Below are positions 7,495 through 15,818 of a stretch of DNA of 29,216 nt, in pieces. The stretch comes from JANMDN01 sp031376285 (GTDB lineage Bacteria; Actinomycetota; Thermoleophilia; Miltoncostaeales; Miltoncostaeaceae). The number at the start of each line of letters is the position of its first letter. Within the stretch, counting starts at the first letter, position 1. The notes under the pieces were generated by a model. That model worked only from the letters and a program-made list of their open reading frames with translations. It did no database searches and had not been told where the DNA came from. A program made the position numbers and the translations under genes. The DNA lies in contig JANMDN010000025.1 of assembly GCA_031376285.1 (NCBI GenBank), positions 1 to 29,216 of the forward strand, given 5' to 3'.

Positions 7495-10400
7495 CTACTT
7501 CGCTTTGACGACGGCTCCGGTTCCAATGATTGCCTTGCCGACGGTCATCTTGGCGAGAACCTTGAGTGAGCCGCCGGGTTTCATCACCGGGATTCCCACC
7601 TTGAGATTCTTGATGCCGGGCGCGCGGAACGTGACCGCCAGCTTCAGCGTGCCGAGTTCAACTCGGAAGGTGCCCTTGGTCGCGGCCTGAAGGCGGATCC
7701 GCATCGTTTTCGTCCCGGCCTTGGCGACCTTTGGCACGACAACGAGGCCGGTCTTCCCGGTACGAAGCACCTGCGAGGTCAGGAAGCCGCGCCGATCCGC
7801 GACGCGGTAGTCGCCCAGGATGAGGTTGGTCCGTGGCGAGTAGGCGATCGGCGTCCCGTCGCCGCCGACCCGCGTGACCGTGCAGCTGAGGGTCTTCCCC
7901 ACGTCGTCCCAGGAGATCCCGTAGTGGCCTCCGACGCCGCCCGGAATCGTGACGCCGTTTCGGCGCCAGACGAGCACGTACGCTGGGCTCTCTCCGTACT
8001 GGCCAGGTGGGCAGGCAACGGTTCGGCCAACGATTGGCTTCCCGGCAAGCGAACCGAGCGTCCCAACCGTCGCCCCGTCCGGGAGCGAGTCCGGGCCGGT
8101 GGTCGGGCCTTCGGGCGTCGCGCCGCCCGAGCCAGTTCCCGTCGGAGGGACCTCCGGGGGGAGCGCTGGGATCGCAACCCCGGCCGAGACCACCTCGGCG
8201 GCGGCGGCGTAGTTGGCGGCGCTCTCGACGCAGGTCAGCGTGTGCCCCGTGTCGTCGCGACGGATCGACCGTGTTCGACCTGAGCCGCCGCTGATGTCGA
8301 CACCGTCGCGCTTCCAGCGGTACTCGCGTTCGCCGTCGTCCCCGGTCCAGGTGCCTGGCCGGCAATCGAGCACCGCTCCCAGGGTTGTCGCACCGGCGAT
8401 CGACGGCGGTGCGGTGTTGACGGGCGGACCGACGACCGACACCGAGGAGGACTGTGCGGCCCCGGTCCCCGCAAGGTTGGCGGTGACTTCCTTGCATGCG
8501 ACCAGGTGGCCGGCATCGGTCGGGGCAAGCGAGTAGGTCGTCGCGGCCTGCCCGGCGATCGGAGCGCCGTCGCGCAGCCAGAGATAGCTGCGCGAGTCCG
8601 CGCGCTGCCAGGTCCCGGGGACACACGTAAGGCTCGACCCGACCGCCGGCACGCCGAGGATCGAGGGGAGGCTGGCCACCTGGGGCGGGTCGACGTAGAG
8701 GGCAAAACCGGCCTGGGCCGTTCCCGCGATCGACCGGAACGCCCCGCCGACGAGCAGCTTGCCGTCGACCGACGCGAGGGCTCGGACGTCAGCCGAAGCG
8801 TTGCTCGTCCAGCTGTCGACCGCGGCGTTTGCGATCCGAACGGCGCCGACGCGCGACCTCGGTTGGAAGCCGATGGTCGAGAACGCGCCGCCGACGACGA
8901 CGTTCGTGTCGAGGACCGCAACCGCGTCCGCCGAGGGACCACCGAGGTTTGGAGCCCAGGTCAGGTCGACGGTGCCCGTCGACACGTCGAGTGCGGCGGC
9001 GTTGCTTCGTGATTGACCGTCGATTGTCGAGAACGCGCCGGTTGCGTAGAGGCGCGCGCCATCCAGGTGGAGCGCGTTGACCGAGTTGTCCGCGTTCGGA
9101 TCCCATCCGGTGATCGCCAGACCGCTCTGGTCGATGGCGGCAATGTGCGCGCGCCCTTCGCCGCCGATCGACTGGAAGGCGCCTCCGGCGTAGAGGAGAC
9201 CGCCCGAGAAGGCCAGTGCGTGCACGGCGTCGTCGGGCGCGGGATTCCAACCGGCACGCACCGCACCCGTTGACGTGTCGACCGCGATCAACCTCGGTCG
9301 GTAAAGCCCGTTGACGTAGGTGAAGGCCCCGCCGACGTAGAGCCAGGCACCTGAAGTGGTCAGCGAGCGCACCTCGGAGTTGGCGCTGGGGCTCCAACCC
9401 GCGAGCGCGCCACCGGTCGTCGGGTCAACCGCGGCCAGGTAGTTGCGCGTCTGGGCGCCAATCCCCGTGAAGCCACCCCCCAGAAAGACCCGACTGGGCG
9501 TCACGGCGATGGTGTTGATGATGCTGTTGGCCTTCGGATCCCAGGCGGTCGGCTCACCGGTCGTGAGATCGAGCTGCGCGCCGTTGCCTCGGGCGACGCC
9601 GCCGATGGTGCGGAAAGTGCCGCCGGCAAACACCCCGGCGCCGGACTTGTAGAGGGCGTACACGTCGGCCCCTGCCGAGGGGTTCCAGGTCGTTGCGGAG
9701 TTGGCGTCGATTCCCGGGTCAAGCGATGCGAGCCGCTTGCGATCCTGCCCACCGATGTTCGTAAACGTTCCCCCGGCGTAGATGAAGCCACCGCCGACGG
9801 TGAGGGCGTTGACGCTCCCATCGGCGTGCGGTGCCCAGGTCTTCAGCGAACCGTTCGCCGCGCTCACGGCGCCGATGTAGCCGCGAAACGTTCCGCCGAG
9901 CGTGGTGAAGTCACCGCCGACGTAGAGCCGACCGGAGTCAACAAGAAGCGCGCGAACGGGCCCGCCTGCGCTCGACGACCAACCTGCCAGCGATGCACCG
10001 GTCGCAGCGGTGAGCGCGGCAATCGACGGGGCGCTCTGCCCGTTCATGGTGCCGAAGTCGCCACCGACGAACAGCGTCGTGCCCGACAGCGCGAGCGCGT
10101 GAACGGGGCCGGATGGGGTCCCTCCCCAACCGATGAGTGAGCCGCTCGATGCGTCGAGGGCCGCCAGGTACGAACGAGGCGATCCGCTGATCGCGGTGAA
10201 CGACCCTCCAGCGTAGACCGTCGATCCCTGCACGAGAAGCGCCCCAACCGCGCCGTTCGCGCCTGGGTTCCATGCGTTCAAGGAGCCTGCGGCGGTCACC
10301 GACGCAAGCCGCGCGCGCGGCTGCCCGGCGACGACGAAGAAGTCTCCGCCGATGATGACGTCCGTGCCCTTCGTGACGACCGAGCGCACGACGCCGTCCG

Positions 10401-10842
10401 GGTTCGGAGCGAAGGTCGCGTCGACGGTCTTGTCGGCGCCAATGTGGGCAAGGTTTCGGATCGCCTCGGCCCCGACGCGATCGAAGGATCCTGCGACGTA
10501 CCAGCCGCCGGCCCCGTCGGGCGTCACCGCGTAGACATCACCGACAATCGTTGGCCAAGCGGTCGACGCGACCCCTGTCCCTGCGTCGATGAGCGCGCTT
10601 CCGCCGGTCTGGGGTCCAACCTGGTCGAAGTAGCCTCCGACGTAGGCGGTCGACCCGGCGCCTGGCGTGATCGACATCACCTGCCCGTCGGGGACCCACG
10701 TCTTGACGGGTGCGTTGGGAATGCCGACGGCGAGGCTGCTCGGAACCATGGCGGCGACGAGCCCGACCAGGGCCGCGCGACGGCCGTGGATGAGTCGAAG
10801 GTGACGCGCTGAGCGGCGTGAGCGTGTAATCGGCACCAGCAT
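7495..10842 (-). CDS. Large secreted delta-60-type beta-propeller protein with Ig-like repeats
   Basis: The product has 1115 residues. Residues 1-45 are an export signal (basic start with 'SRRSAR', then 'AALVGLVAAMVPSSLAVG'). Residues about 50-735 hold roughly 14 repeats of 45-50 residues with the pattern 'lYvGG.Ft.igG..R..laAl', for example 'VYAGGSFTAISG', 'LYVGGDFTTLGG', 'LYAGGAFQSIGG'. This is the DUF5122/delta-60-like propeller signature. Then come three Ig-like modules of about 85-100 residues marked by 'LTCVPGTW', 'LDCRPGTW' and 'VACPPGQY', each with a later Cys suggesting a disulfide. The last 100 residues are a lysine-rich beta domain ('GLVVVPKVAKAGTKTMRIRL'). There is no LPxTG and no C-terminal membrane helix, so wall attachment, if any, is by another means. 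Likely an extracellular adhesin or surface-layer-like protein. Substrate unknown. Confidence 0.88.
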   Translation of the reverse strand: MLVPITRSRRSARHLRLIHGRRAALVGLVAAMVPSSLAVGIPNAPVKTWVPDGQVMSITPGAGSTAYVGGYFDQVGPQTGGSALIDAGTGVASTAWPTIVGDVYAVTPDGAGGWYVAGSFDRVGAEAIRNLAHIGADKTVDATFAPNPDGVVRSVVTKGTDVIIGGDFFVVAGQPRARLASVTAAGSLNAWNPGANGAVGALLVQGSTVYAGGSFTAISGSPRSYLAALDASSGSLIGWGGTPSGPVHALALSGTTLFVGGDFGTMNGQSAPSIAALTAATGASLAGWSSSAGGPVRALLVDSGRLYVGGDFTTLGGTFRGYIGAVSAANGSLKTWAPHADGSVNALTVGGGFIYAGGTFTNIGGQDRKRLASLDPGIDANSATTWNPSAGADVYALYKSGAGVFAGGTFRTIGGVARGNGAQLDLTTGEPTAWDPKANSIINTIAVTPSRVFLGGGFTGIGAQTRNYLAAVDPTTGGALAGWSPSANSEVRSLTTSGAWLYVGGAFTYVNGLYRPRLIAVDTSTGAVRAGWNPAPDDAVHALAFSGGLLYAGGAFQSIGGEGRAHIAAIDQSGLAITGWDPNADNSVNALHLDGARLYATGAFSTIDGQSRSNAAALDVSTGTVDLTWAPNLGGPSADAVAVLDTNVVVGGAFSTIGFQPRSRVGAVRIANAAVDSWTSNASADVRALASVDGKLLVGGAFRSIAGTAQAGFALYVDPPQVASLPSILGVPAVGSSLTCVPGTWQRADSRSYLWLRDGAPIAGQAATTYSLAPTDAGHLVACKEVTANLAGTGAAQSSSVSVVGPPVNTAPPSIAGATTLGAVLDCRPGTWTGDDGEREYRWKRDGVDISGGSGRTRSIRRDDTGHTLTCVESAANYAAAAEVVSAGVAIPALPPEVPPTGTGSGGATPEGPTTGPDSLPDGATVGTLGSLAGKPIVGRTVACPPGQYGESPAYVLVWRRNGVTIPGGVGGHYGISWDDVGKTLSCTVTRVGGDGTPIAYSPRTNLILGDYRVADRRGFLTSQVLRTGKTGLVVVPKVAKAGTKTMRIRLQAATKGTFRVELGTLKLAVTFRAPGIKNLKVGIPVMKPGGSLKVLAKMTVGKAIIGTGAVVKAK

Positions 10843-10964
10843 CCATGCTTTGACCGAGGGGCAGATCGGCGGGAATCCCGCTTAGAGTGGTTATCGACCC
10901 GCGGGGCGCAGAGCTTGAGCCCCATTCCAAGCGCCGGCTTGGTCGAGCGCCCGCCGCGGCGCGC

Positions 10965-11111
10965 CTACGCGGGCGGCAGCACCACCATCCAGCAAACGAC
11001 GCCCAGATCCTCCTCGGTGATTCGTGCAAGGAGTGGCGTCGGCTCGACCGGCTGTAGGCCGAACGACTTCACGACGTCGACGATGGCGATCGCCGCGCCG
11101 CCTGGCGTCAC
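10965..11111 (-). CDS. Possible small ORF, or tail of a broken gene
   Basis: A 48-residue frame from GTG 11111 to TAG 10965 reads 'AIAIVDVVKSFGLQPVEPTP' and then 'LLARITEEDLGVVCWMVVLP'. This composition is protein-like, unlike the arginine/proline-rich shadows in the other frames. Its start overlaps the stop of the helicase remnant (CCGTGA). It may be a short independent gene coupled to that remnant, or the shifted end of a former longer gene. I do not recognise the family. Confidence 0.35.
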   Translation of the reverse strand: MTPGGAAIAIVDVVKSFGLQPVEPTPLLARITEEDLGVVCWMVVLPPA

Positions 11112-11891
11112 GGGAGATGCTCGTCGAGGTAGCGCACCGTTGCCCCGTAGGTGGCGAAGACGGCGACCTTATGGTCGTGCATGGCTTCGAGCAGGTCGCG
11201 CAGCGCCGCGAGCTTCGGATCGTCCTTGGGGTCGAGCACCGCGAGGGCGTCGCGGATCGCCTCAAACTGCGCCCGTCTGCGGCGACCGCACCTCGTACTC
11301 AGGCTTGAACTCGGGCACGCGGCCCTGCTTCCACGCTTCGAGGAACGCGTCGTGAGCGCCGATCATCCGCTCGACGGTCTGCAGGCACGCGTACCAGCAC
11401 GACTCGAATCGTTTGAGGATCCCCGAACGCAGGAGCCCGCCGAGCTGGGTCTCGATCGTCGACTCGCCGTCAGCCAGGTGGAACGCGCTCGGCCGGTAGC
11501 GCGCCATCGTAAGCGCCGCGATCGCGTCGACGATCGTCGTGACAAGCCCAGGATGGGCGGCGTCGAGGTCGTAGCGTGGGGTCTTGAGGACCGGTGTCGG
11601 GAAGCGGACGGGTGTGCCGTCGGCGAGCTGCCGGACGCCGTACTCCTTCTCGATGAAGCGCCGGTCTCGACGGACGCTGACCGCGTCGGCGAGCGGGAAG
11701 AGCACGTCGGGGTCGAGGCTTTCGGGGTCACGCTCGTTTGCGCCCGCCCGCTTGAAGAGATCCGTCACAGAGTCGATCCCGATGCCCGTGAATGCCTTTT
11801 TGTGGCGAGCGAAAAGCATCGTATCGATCGTCCCGGAGCGCCCGAACCTGAGCCGCGCGCCTACGGTGCCGACATCCCATCGAGCAGCCAT
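11108..11891 (-). pseudogene. Broken SNF2-type helicase (N-terminus lost, frameshifted, C-terminus truncated)
   Basis: The frame from 11891 to 11262 contains segments typical of the middle of large SNF2-family helicases: 'SLDPDVLFPLADAVSVRRDR' with 'RFIEKEYG', then 'PVRFPTPVLKTPRYDLDAAH', and 'GGLLRSGILKRFESCWYACL' with 'QTVERMIGAHDAF'. It stops at 11262. In the next frame the sequence continues 'QFEAIRDALAVLDPKDDPKL' and 'HDHKVAVFATYGATVRYLDE', the opening of the second RecA-like domain, before TGA 11108. Walker A and DEAH motifs are absent, because the 5' part is cut where the tetR gene ends (31-base overlap). Helicases of this shape occur in DISARM (DrmD) and restriction-associated loci. 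Which system this came from cannot be settled from the fragment. Confidence 0.7.
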
Positions 11892-12499
11892 TCGAGGCCG
11901 AGCCGAAAGGCCGTGTCACCGGGGGGGCGCGACAGGGGTTCCGCGTTGGCGTGGGTGCGCGGGTGCGTGGTTTCCAGCGCCTCGGCGGCCGCCTGTCCGC
12001 GGCGTTGCCGCGCCAGGGGGTCGGGGTCGTCCCGCCGGGGGATCTCGAAGGCCGCGGCGCCGATTGTGTGAATGAGGAGCACCTGCATCGCGTGCACCGC
12101 AGGCTCGGCGCGGATACCGCCGTCTTCGAGCGCATCGAGCATCGCTTCGCCGAGGCGCATCGCGTTGGTGCCCACGGTCTGGCGAGCGAGAAACAGCGGC
12201 ACCAGATCCGGATGAGCGAGAAGGATTCGCCGCGTGTCGGTGAGGATGCCCACCAGGCGCCGGCGCCATCCACCGCGGGTGGGAACCGCGACGTCGACGA
12301 GAACGGCGTCCAGTAGGGCATCGACGAGCGCCGACTTGTCGGGCACGTGGCTGTAGAGGGCGTTTGGGGCCACACCCAGCTCGGTGGCGACCCGGCGCAT
12401 CGAAACCGCGTCAAGCCCTTCGCGCCGCAGGATGGCGAGGGCTGTCGCGATGACGTCGTCGCGACCGATACCCGCCCGCTTTCCCGGTGATCGCTTCAT
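11861..12499 (-). CDS. TetR family transcriptional regulator
   Basis: The protein has 212 residues. The N-terminal TetR helix-turn-helix covers about residues 12-58 ('ALAILRREGLDAVSMRRVAT', 'LGVAPNALYSHVPDKSALVD'). The Leu- and Ala-rich C-terminal half resembles the TetR_C ligand-binding domain (a segment 'LVGILTDTRRILLAHPDLVP' is typical). It is divergently transcribed from the dienelactone-hydrolase-like gene with only 46 bases between the start codons, and it most likely represses that gene and itself through the repeats at 12509-12540. Its 3' end overlaps the start of the helicase remnant. Reading frame and codon use look intact, unlike the broken genes on both sides. Confidence 0.92.
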   Translation of the reverse strand: MKRSPGKRAGIGRDDVIATALAILRREGLDAVSMRRVATELGVAPNALYSHVPDKSALVDALLDAVLVDVAVPTRGGWRRRLVGILTDTRRILLAHPDLVPLFLARQTVGTNAMRLGEAMLDALEDGGIRAEPAVHAMQVLLIHTIGAAAFEIPRRDDPDPLARQRRGQAAAEALETTHPRTHANAEPLSRPPGDTAFRLGLEWLLDGMSAP

Positions 12500-12508
12500 C
12501 GCCTAGAA

Positions 12509-12540
12509 CTGTACACCGTCCAACCAAAGCTGTACGATGT
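12509..12540. promoter_or_regulatory. Putative TetR operator in the divergent intergenic region
   Basis: CTGTACACCGT (12509-12519) and CTGTACGATGT (12530-12540) form a direct repeat spaced 21 bp, two helical turns apart. Each contains TGTAC and the first contains the palindrome TGTACA. They fill the 46-base gap between tetR and the hydrolase gene, so a bound regulator would cover both promoters. The right copy overlaps an upstream ATG (12537), supporting the later start at 12546. Confidence 0.55.
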
Positions 12541-12545
12541 GCAAT

Positions 12546-13112
12546 ATGAAAAACATCGTGCTTTTCCACTCCGCCCTCGGCCTGCGGCCAGGGGTTCACG
12601 GCTTTGCCAATCACCTACGCGCGGCCGGACACACCGTGCACGTTCCCGATTACTACGACGGCGAGGTCTTCGACGACCTCGATGCGGGCATCGCCTACCG
12701 CGACGCGCTCGGGATCGCCGAGATCGGCCAGCGCGCGCAGAACGCGGTTGCCGATCTGCCCACCGACCTTATCTACGCCGGCTTTTCGCTCGGCGCCGGA
12801 CCGGCCCAGATGCTCGCCCAGACCCGCCCGGGTGCGCGCGGAGCGGTTCTCATGCACGGAGCCCTCCCGGCGGAGGCATTCGGGGTTCCTTGGCCCGTGG
12901 ATGTTCCTCTCGAGATCCACGCCATGCGCGACGACGCCAGGGTCGACATCCCCACCGCCACGACCCTCTCCGGCAAATCAGCGGCCGGGCAGATGCACCT
13001 CTACCCCGGATCCGGCCACCTTTTCGACGACCCCGATCTGCCCGACTACGACCCTGCCGCCTCCGACCTCATGCGCGGCCGCGTCCTCACGTTCCTGGCG
13101 TGCACTGACTGA
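12546..13112 (+). CDS. Dienelactone hydrolase family alpha/beta-hydrolase
   Basis: From ATG 12546 the protein has 188 residues; ATG 12537 would add three and overlaps the putative operator. It shows a minimal alpha/beta-hydrolase fold of the dienelactone hydrolase family: 'NIVLFHSALGLRPGVHGFAN' at the start, the nucleophile elbow 'AGFSLGAGPAQ' with S81 (classical dienelactone hydrolase uses Cys), an acid region 'HAMRDDARVD' and the catalytic His in 'YPGSGHLFDD' (H158). Substrate is unknown; many such small hydrolases act on simple esters or lactones. It is paired with a divergent TetR regulator, suggesting induction by its substrate or a related compound. The gene ends 18 bases before a strong inverted repeat. 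Confidence 0.88.
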   Translation: MKNIVLFHSALGLRPGVHGFANHLRAAGHTVHVPDYYDGEVFDDLDAGIAYRDALGIAEIGQRAQNAVADLPTDLIYAGFSLGAGPAQMLAQTRPGARGAVLMHGALPAEAFGVPWPVDVPLEIHAMRDDARVDIPTATTLSGKSAAGQMHLYPGSGHLFDDPDLPDYDPAASDLMRGRVLTFLACTD

Positions 13113-13129
13113 GATCTGCGGCGCAGCGA

Positions 13130-13168
13130 CGAGGTTAAGTCCGGTGTCTGGCACCAGACTTAACCTCG
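13130..13168. terminator. Strong inverted repeat containing the GGTGTCTGGCACC element
   Basis: Perfect 12-bp arms (CGAGGTTAAGTC at 13130-13141 and its complement at 13157-13168) enclose a 15-base loop that is itself a near-palindrome (GGTGTCTGGCACC). It lies between the hydrolase gene and the convergent methyltransferase remnant and probably ends transcription from both sides. There is no T-run. The loop belongs to the same short repeat family seen at 15819-15945. Confidence 0.65.
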
Positions 13169-13985
13169 CGCGTCCTGACCGGCACCTGATGAGGCTCGAG
13201 CGACGCGGTGTCGAGGTCGAGGTAGCGGGCGAGGGCCCCGGCCTCCGTCCCACCAGCCGCGAGCAACCGGAGGCGCGTGCCGGCAGCGAGAATGCCGTAG
13301 GTGGCCCCGTGCTCGTCGCAATCGGCAAGGAGCGCCCCTTCCGGCAGGCGTCCCTCGGCGTCGAGCCGAGCGAACTCGCTCGCCGACTTGCGCGGGTGAA
13401 CCACGGCAACGGTGCGCCCACCGATTCGCAACAGGTACCCGAGGCGCGGGAGCTGCTCGATGGCGTACCCGAGGCGCGTGAAGAGATCCCGCCACTCGCG
13501 ACCTTCGAGGTCGGCGGAGAGCGCTTCGAGCTGCGGCCACCTGACCGAGTTGCGGAGTCGATGTCGGTAGAGGTGTTCGGTGCCGAGGCCCCGAACGGTG
13601 AGCCCTGCGACACCCTCCGTGTCGAGCCGATCGACCTCCTCAGCGACGCGACGGACCGCGACGAGGTCGCTGAGGGAGAGCGTCTCGCGGACAATGGTGA
13701 GCATCGAGTCGGTTCGGATGCGCCGCACCTGCCCGTCCTCCCGCGGCCCGAGCACCCGAACCATCCCGTCGCTGCCGGGATCGTCGCCCAAGAGCACGAG
13801 CGGCGTTGCTCCGCCGCCTTTCGCGCTTTCCAGGTGGAGCGGAGTTTGCTCTCGTCAGCGCGCTTGGTCAGCGCGTACTCGACGCCGCTCACGAGGCGGC
13901 TCTGCTCGATGCCGCTGCCCCCTGCGCCAGCGTCGCGACTGCCCTGCAGGCTCGCGAGTGACGTGAAGAGCTCGCCAGCGTTCAC
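13135..13985 (-). pseudogene. Broken N-terminal part of a type IIG-like DNA methyltransferase
   Basis: A strong ribosome binding site (CGGAGGA, 9 bases upstream) marks GTG 13985 as the original start: 'NAGELFTSLASLQGSRDAG', then 'SRLVSGVEYALTKRADESKL' and 'RSTWKARK'. The frame then runs into nonsense, while the -1 frame continues naturally with 'GGGATPLVLLGDDP', 'VRVLGPREDGQVRRI', 'GLTVRGLGTEHLYRHRLRNS', 'FTRLGYAIEQLPRLGYLL' and 'LARYLDLDTASLEP'. Adding one G to AAAGG near 13830 restores a single frame. This is the N-terminal nuclease/specificity-like region that precedes the N6-adenine methylase domain in large type IIG or DISARM DrmMI-like proteins. The methylase domain is absent: the sequence ends inside the inverted repeat at 13130-13168. 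Sequencing error is possible for the frameshift but not for the truncation. Confidence 0.65.
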
Positions 13986-14148
13986 GAGGTAAATCCTCCG
14001 GGGCCATGTCTGCCGGAGGCTATCTGCCTGGTCGGCGTGCCCGCACGTGACGACATGGATCGAGCGTAGGGCGAGCACCGCCGCGAGGGTGTGTCGAAAG
14101 AGCGCCAAGAGTGTGCCAATGGCGAGGCAGGCCCACCAATTCGACGTC

Positions 14149-14892
14149 CTACGCGGAGCCCTCTGGGCCCTCCGTCGCCGCTCGGGATACCTCGGCGGCG
14201 AGGGCGATGTCGATTGCCTCCTCGGCGAGCGAGGTCACGACGCCGACCCAGAGGAGATCGTCGGCGGCGTCGGCGGGAACCCCCGCCCCGGAAACAATCG
14301 CCCGGAGCCGGCTGATTCCCTCGACGAGGTCACGTCGGTCGAGCTCGTCGAGGGCTTCGTGCGCCCAGGCTCGCAGCTCGGCGTCGCCGGAGTCGCGGGC
14401 CAGATCCCGCAGCGCCGCCGGAGTCTCGCCAGCACGCAGGTAGGTCTCGATCTCATCCTCGAAATCGGCGCTCGAAAGGTCGAGGCAGTCCGCGGCGATT
14501 GCCCCCGCGGCGCCGAGGATCAGACCGGCGTCGGTCGTCCCTGGGAGGGTGGCCATTCGGGCACTGGCCCGTTCAAGGATTCCCGCCAGCGCGCGGCCGG
14601 CCTGCTCGGCGAGCGCGAGGGCAAGCGGGTTACTCGGGTCGTCGTCCTCGGTAAGGGCGATCAACGAGTCAAGCTCGGCCGTCCCGGATTCCTCGGCGCG
14701 CCGAAGCGAAGCGCCGATCGCCTCGCGAAGGTCACTCCAATGCTCCGAGCTAACCCTGACAATGGCCTCGATCGGAGGCTCCTCGTCCACGTGGGTGACG
14801 CGCGCGAGGTCCCACGCGGCGTCCCCGAGAACCCCTCGCGGGAATTCCACACCGGCCCGCAGGAGGACGGGAATCAGCTCAGCTGGCGGCAA
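14149..14892 (-). CDS. Unknown acidic helical protein
   Basis: I do not recognise a family. The 247-residue frame is Ala-, Leu-, Asp- and Glu-rich and predicted almost entirely helical, for example 'EQAGRALAGILERASARMAT' and 'AELRAWAHEALDELDRRDLV'. There is no signal peptide or membrane segment. A hydrophobic 'AGLILGAAGAIAADCLDL' is present but too interrupted for a clear membrane helix. TTG 14892 overlaps the end of the upstream fumarylacetoacetate-hydrolase gene by 14 bases, implying translational coupling. GTG 14850 is an equally possible start, and neither has a good ribosome binding site. The two genes share one direction and probably one transcript. A role linked to the upstream enzyme is only a guess from position. 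Confidence 0.65.
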   Translation of the reverse strand: MPPAELIPVLLRAGVEFPRGVLGDAAWDLARVTHVDEEPPIEAIVRVSSEHWSDLREAIGASLRRAEESGTAELDSLIALTEDDDPSNPLALALAEQAGRALAGILERASARMATLPGTTDAGLILGAAGAIAADCLDLSSADFEDEIETYLRAGETPAALRDLARDSGDAELRAWAHEALDELDRRDLVEGISRLRAIVSGAGVPADAADDLLWVGVVTSLAEEAIDIALAAEVSRAATEGPEGSA

Positions 14893-15700
14893 CGATGTCG
14901 TGCTCGATGACGCCAAGCCGGTCGATCTCGACGCGGACGTGGTCACCGGCGCGAAGGAAGCGTGGGGGGTCGAAGCCGACGCCGACGCCGGCCGGCGTCC
15001 CGGTCGTGATCACGTCGCCGGGCTCGAGCGCGACGCGCTCCGAGATGTAGGCGATGAGCTCGGCCACGGGGAAGACCATGTCGCTTGTCACACCATCCTG
15101 GCGCAGTTCGCCGTTGACCCAGCTGCGCACGCAGAGGCCCTGCGGGTCGGGGACGTCCTCGGCTGACGTGATCCACGGCCCCCACGGAGCAAAGGTGTCG
15201 CCGGACTTCGCAAGGAGCCACTGAGGCTCGGCCTTCTGCATATCGCGAGCGGAGATGTCGTCCATGACCGCGTAGCCGAAGACGTAATCGAGTGCGTCAG
15301 ACGCCGGTACCGAGCGTGCGTCGCGCCCGATCACGACGGCCAGCTCGCCCTCGTAGTCGAGCTGCTGCGTATAGCTGGGAAGGCACACCGGCCCCCCCGG
15401 CGCGGTAACCGCGCTCGAGAACTTGTGAAAGAGCAGCGGGCGCTGCGGGACCTCCTGCCCGGTCTCGGCCGCGTGCGCGCGGTAGTTCAGCCCAACGCCG
15501 ATGAGCTTTCCGGGGCGAAGCGGCGCGAGGAGCGTCACCGCCGAAACGGGTGTCGGTTCGCCGACGATCCGGACTTTGCCGCCGTTGATGATGTCGAGAA
15601 TCGACGTCGCGTCGAGCGGAGCGACCGCGTCACCCTCGACGAGCCCAATCGTCCCGGCGCCAGCGTTCTCGCCGCCGTTATGAAATCTGCAGAGACGCAC
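14879..15700 (-). CDS. Fumarylacetoacetate hydrolase family protein
   Basis: The 273-residue protein has the FAH C-terminal domain. 'LIGVGLNYRAHAAETGQEVP' is the typical entry motif, followed by 'RPLLFHKFSSAVTAPGGPV'. The metal-binding acid residues lie in 'QQLDYEGELAVVIGRDAR' (E-x-E) and the Asp in 'YAVMDDISARDMQ'. Near the C-terminus 'LEPGDVITTGTPAGVGVG' matches the family. Members cleave or isomerise acylpyruvates and 2-oxo-hept-ene-dioates in aromatic or amino-acid breakdown, or act as ureidoglycolate lyase or oxaloacetate decarboxylase; sequence alone does not choose. The start is GTG 15700 without a clear ribosome binding site. A perfect palindrome 34 bases upstream may control it. Confidence 0.93.
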   Translation of the reverse strand: MRLCRFHNGGENAGAGTIGLVEGDAVAPLDATSILDIINGGKVRIVGEPTPVSAVTLLAPLRPGKLIGVGLNYRAHAAETGQEVPQRPLLFHKFSSAVTAPGGPVCLPSYTQQLDYEGELAVVIGRDARSVPASDALDYVFGYAVMDDISARDMQKAEPQWLLAKSGDTFAPWGPWITSAEDVPDPQGLCVRSWVNGELRQDGVTSDMVFPVAELIAYISERVALEPGDVITTGTPAGVGVGFDPPRFLRAGDHVRVEIDRLGVIEHDIVAAS

Positions 15701-15733
15701 CGGGGCAGTTTACGGGGGAGGCCGACCGACCTC

Positions 15734-15750
15734 GTCTCACGATGTGAGAC
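15734..15750. promoter_or_regulatory. Palindrome GTCTCAC-GAT-GTGAGAC, probable operator
   Basis: Perfect 7-bp arms with a 3-base centre lie 34-50 bases upstream of the GTG of the fumarylacetoacetate-hydrolase gene. The size and dyad symmetry suit a dimeric helix-turn-helix regulator such as a GntR- or TetR-type protein. No regulator gene is adjacent. Confidence 0.5.
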
Positions 15751-15818
15751 CTTGGTGCCAGGAGGTGACCTCTGAATGAGCGACGTCGCGAAGATGTGGA
15801 GTGTCAGTACCTGCTGCG

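Noticed and set aside
12978..14108. 376-codon minus-strand ORF as one intact protein
   Set aside because: Only its middle part (from about 13985 to 13830) is protein-like. Upstream of the GGAGG-preceded GTG 13985 it is non-coding and after the frameshift it is a shadow.
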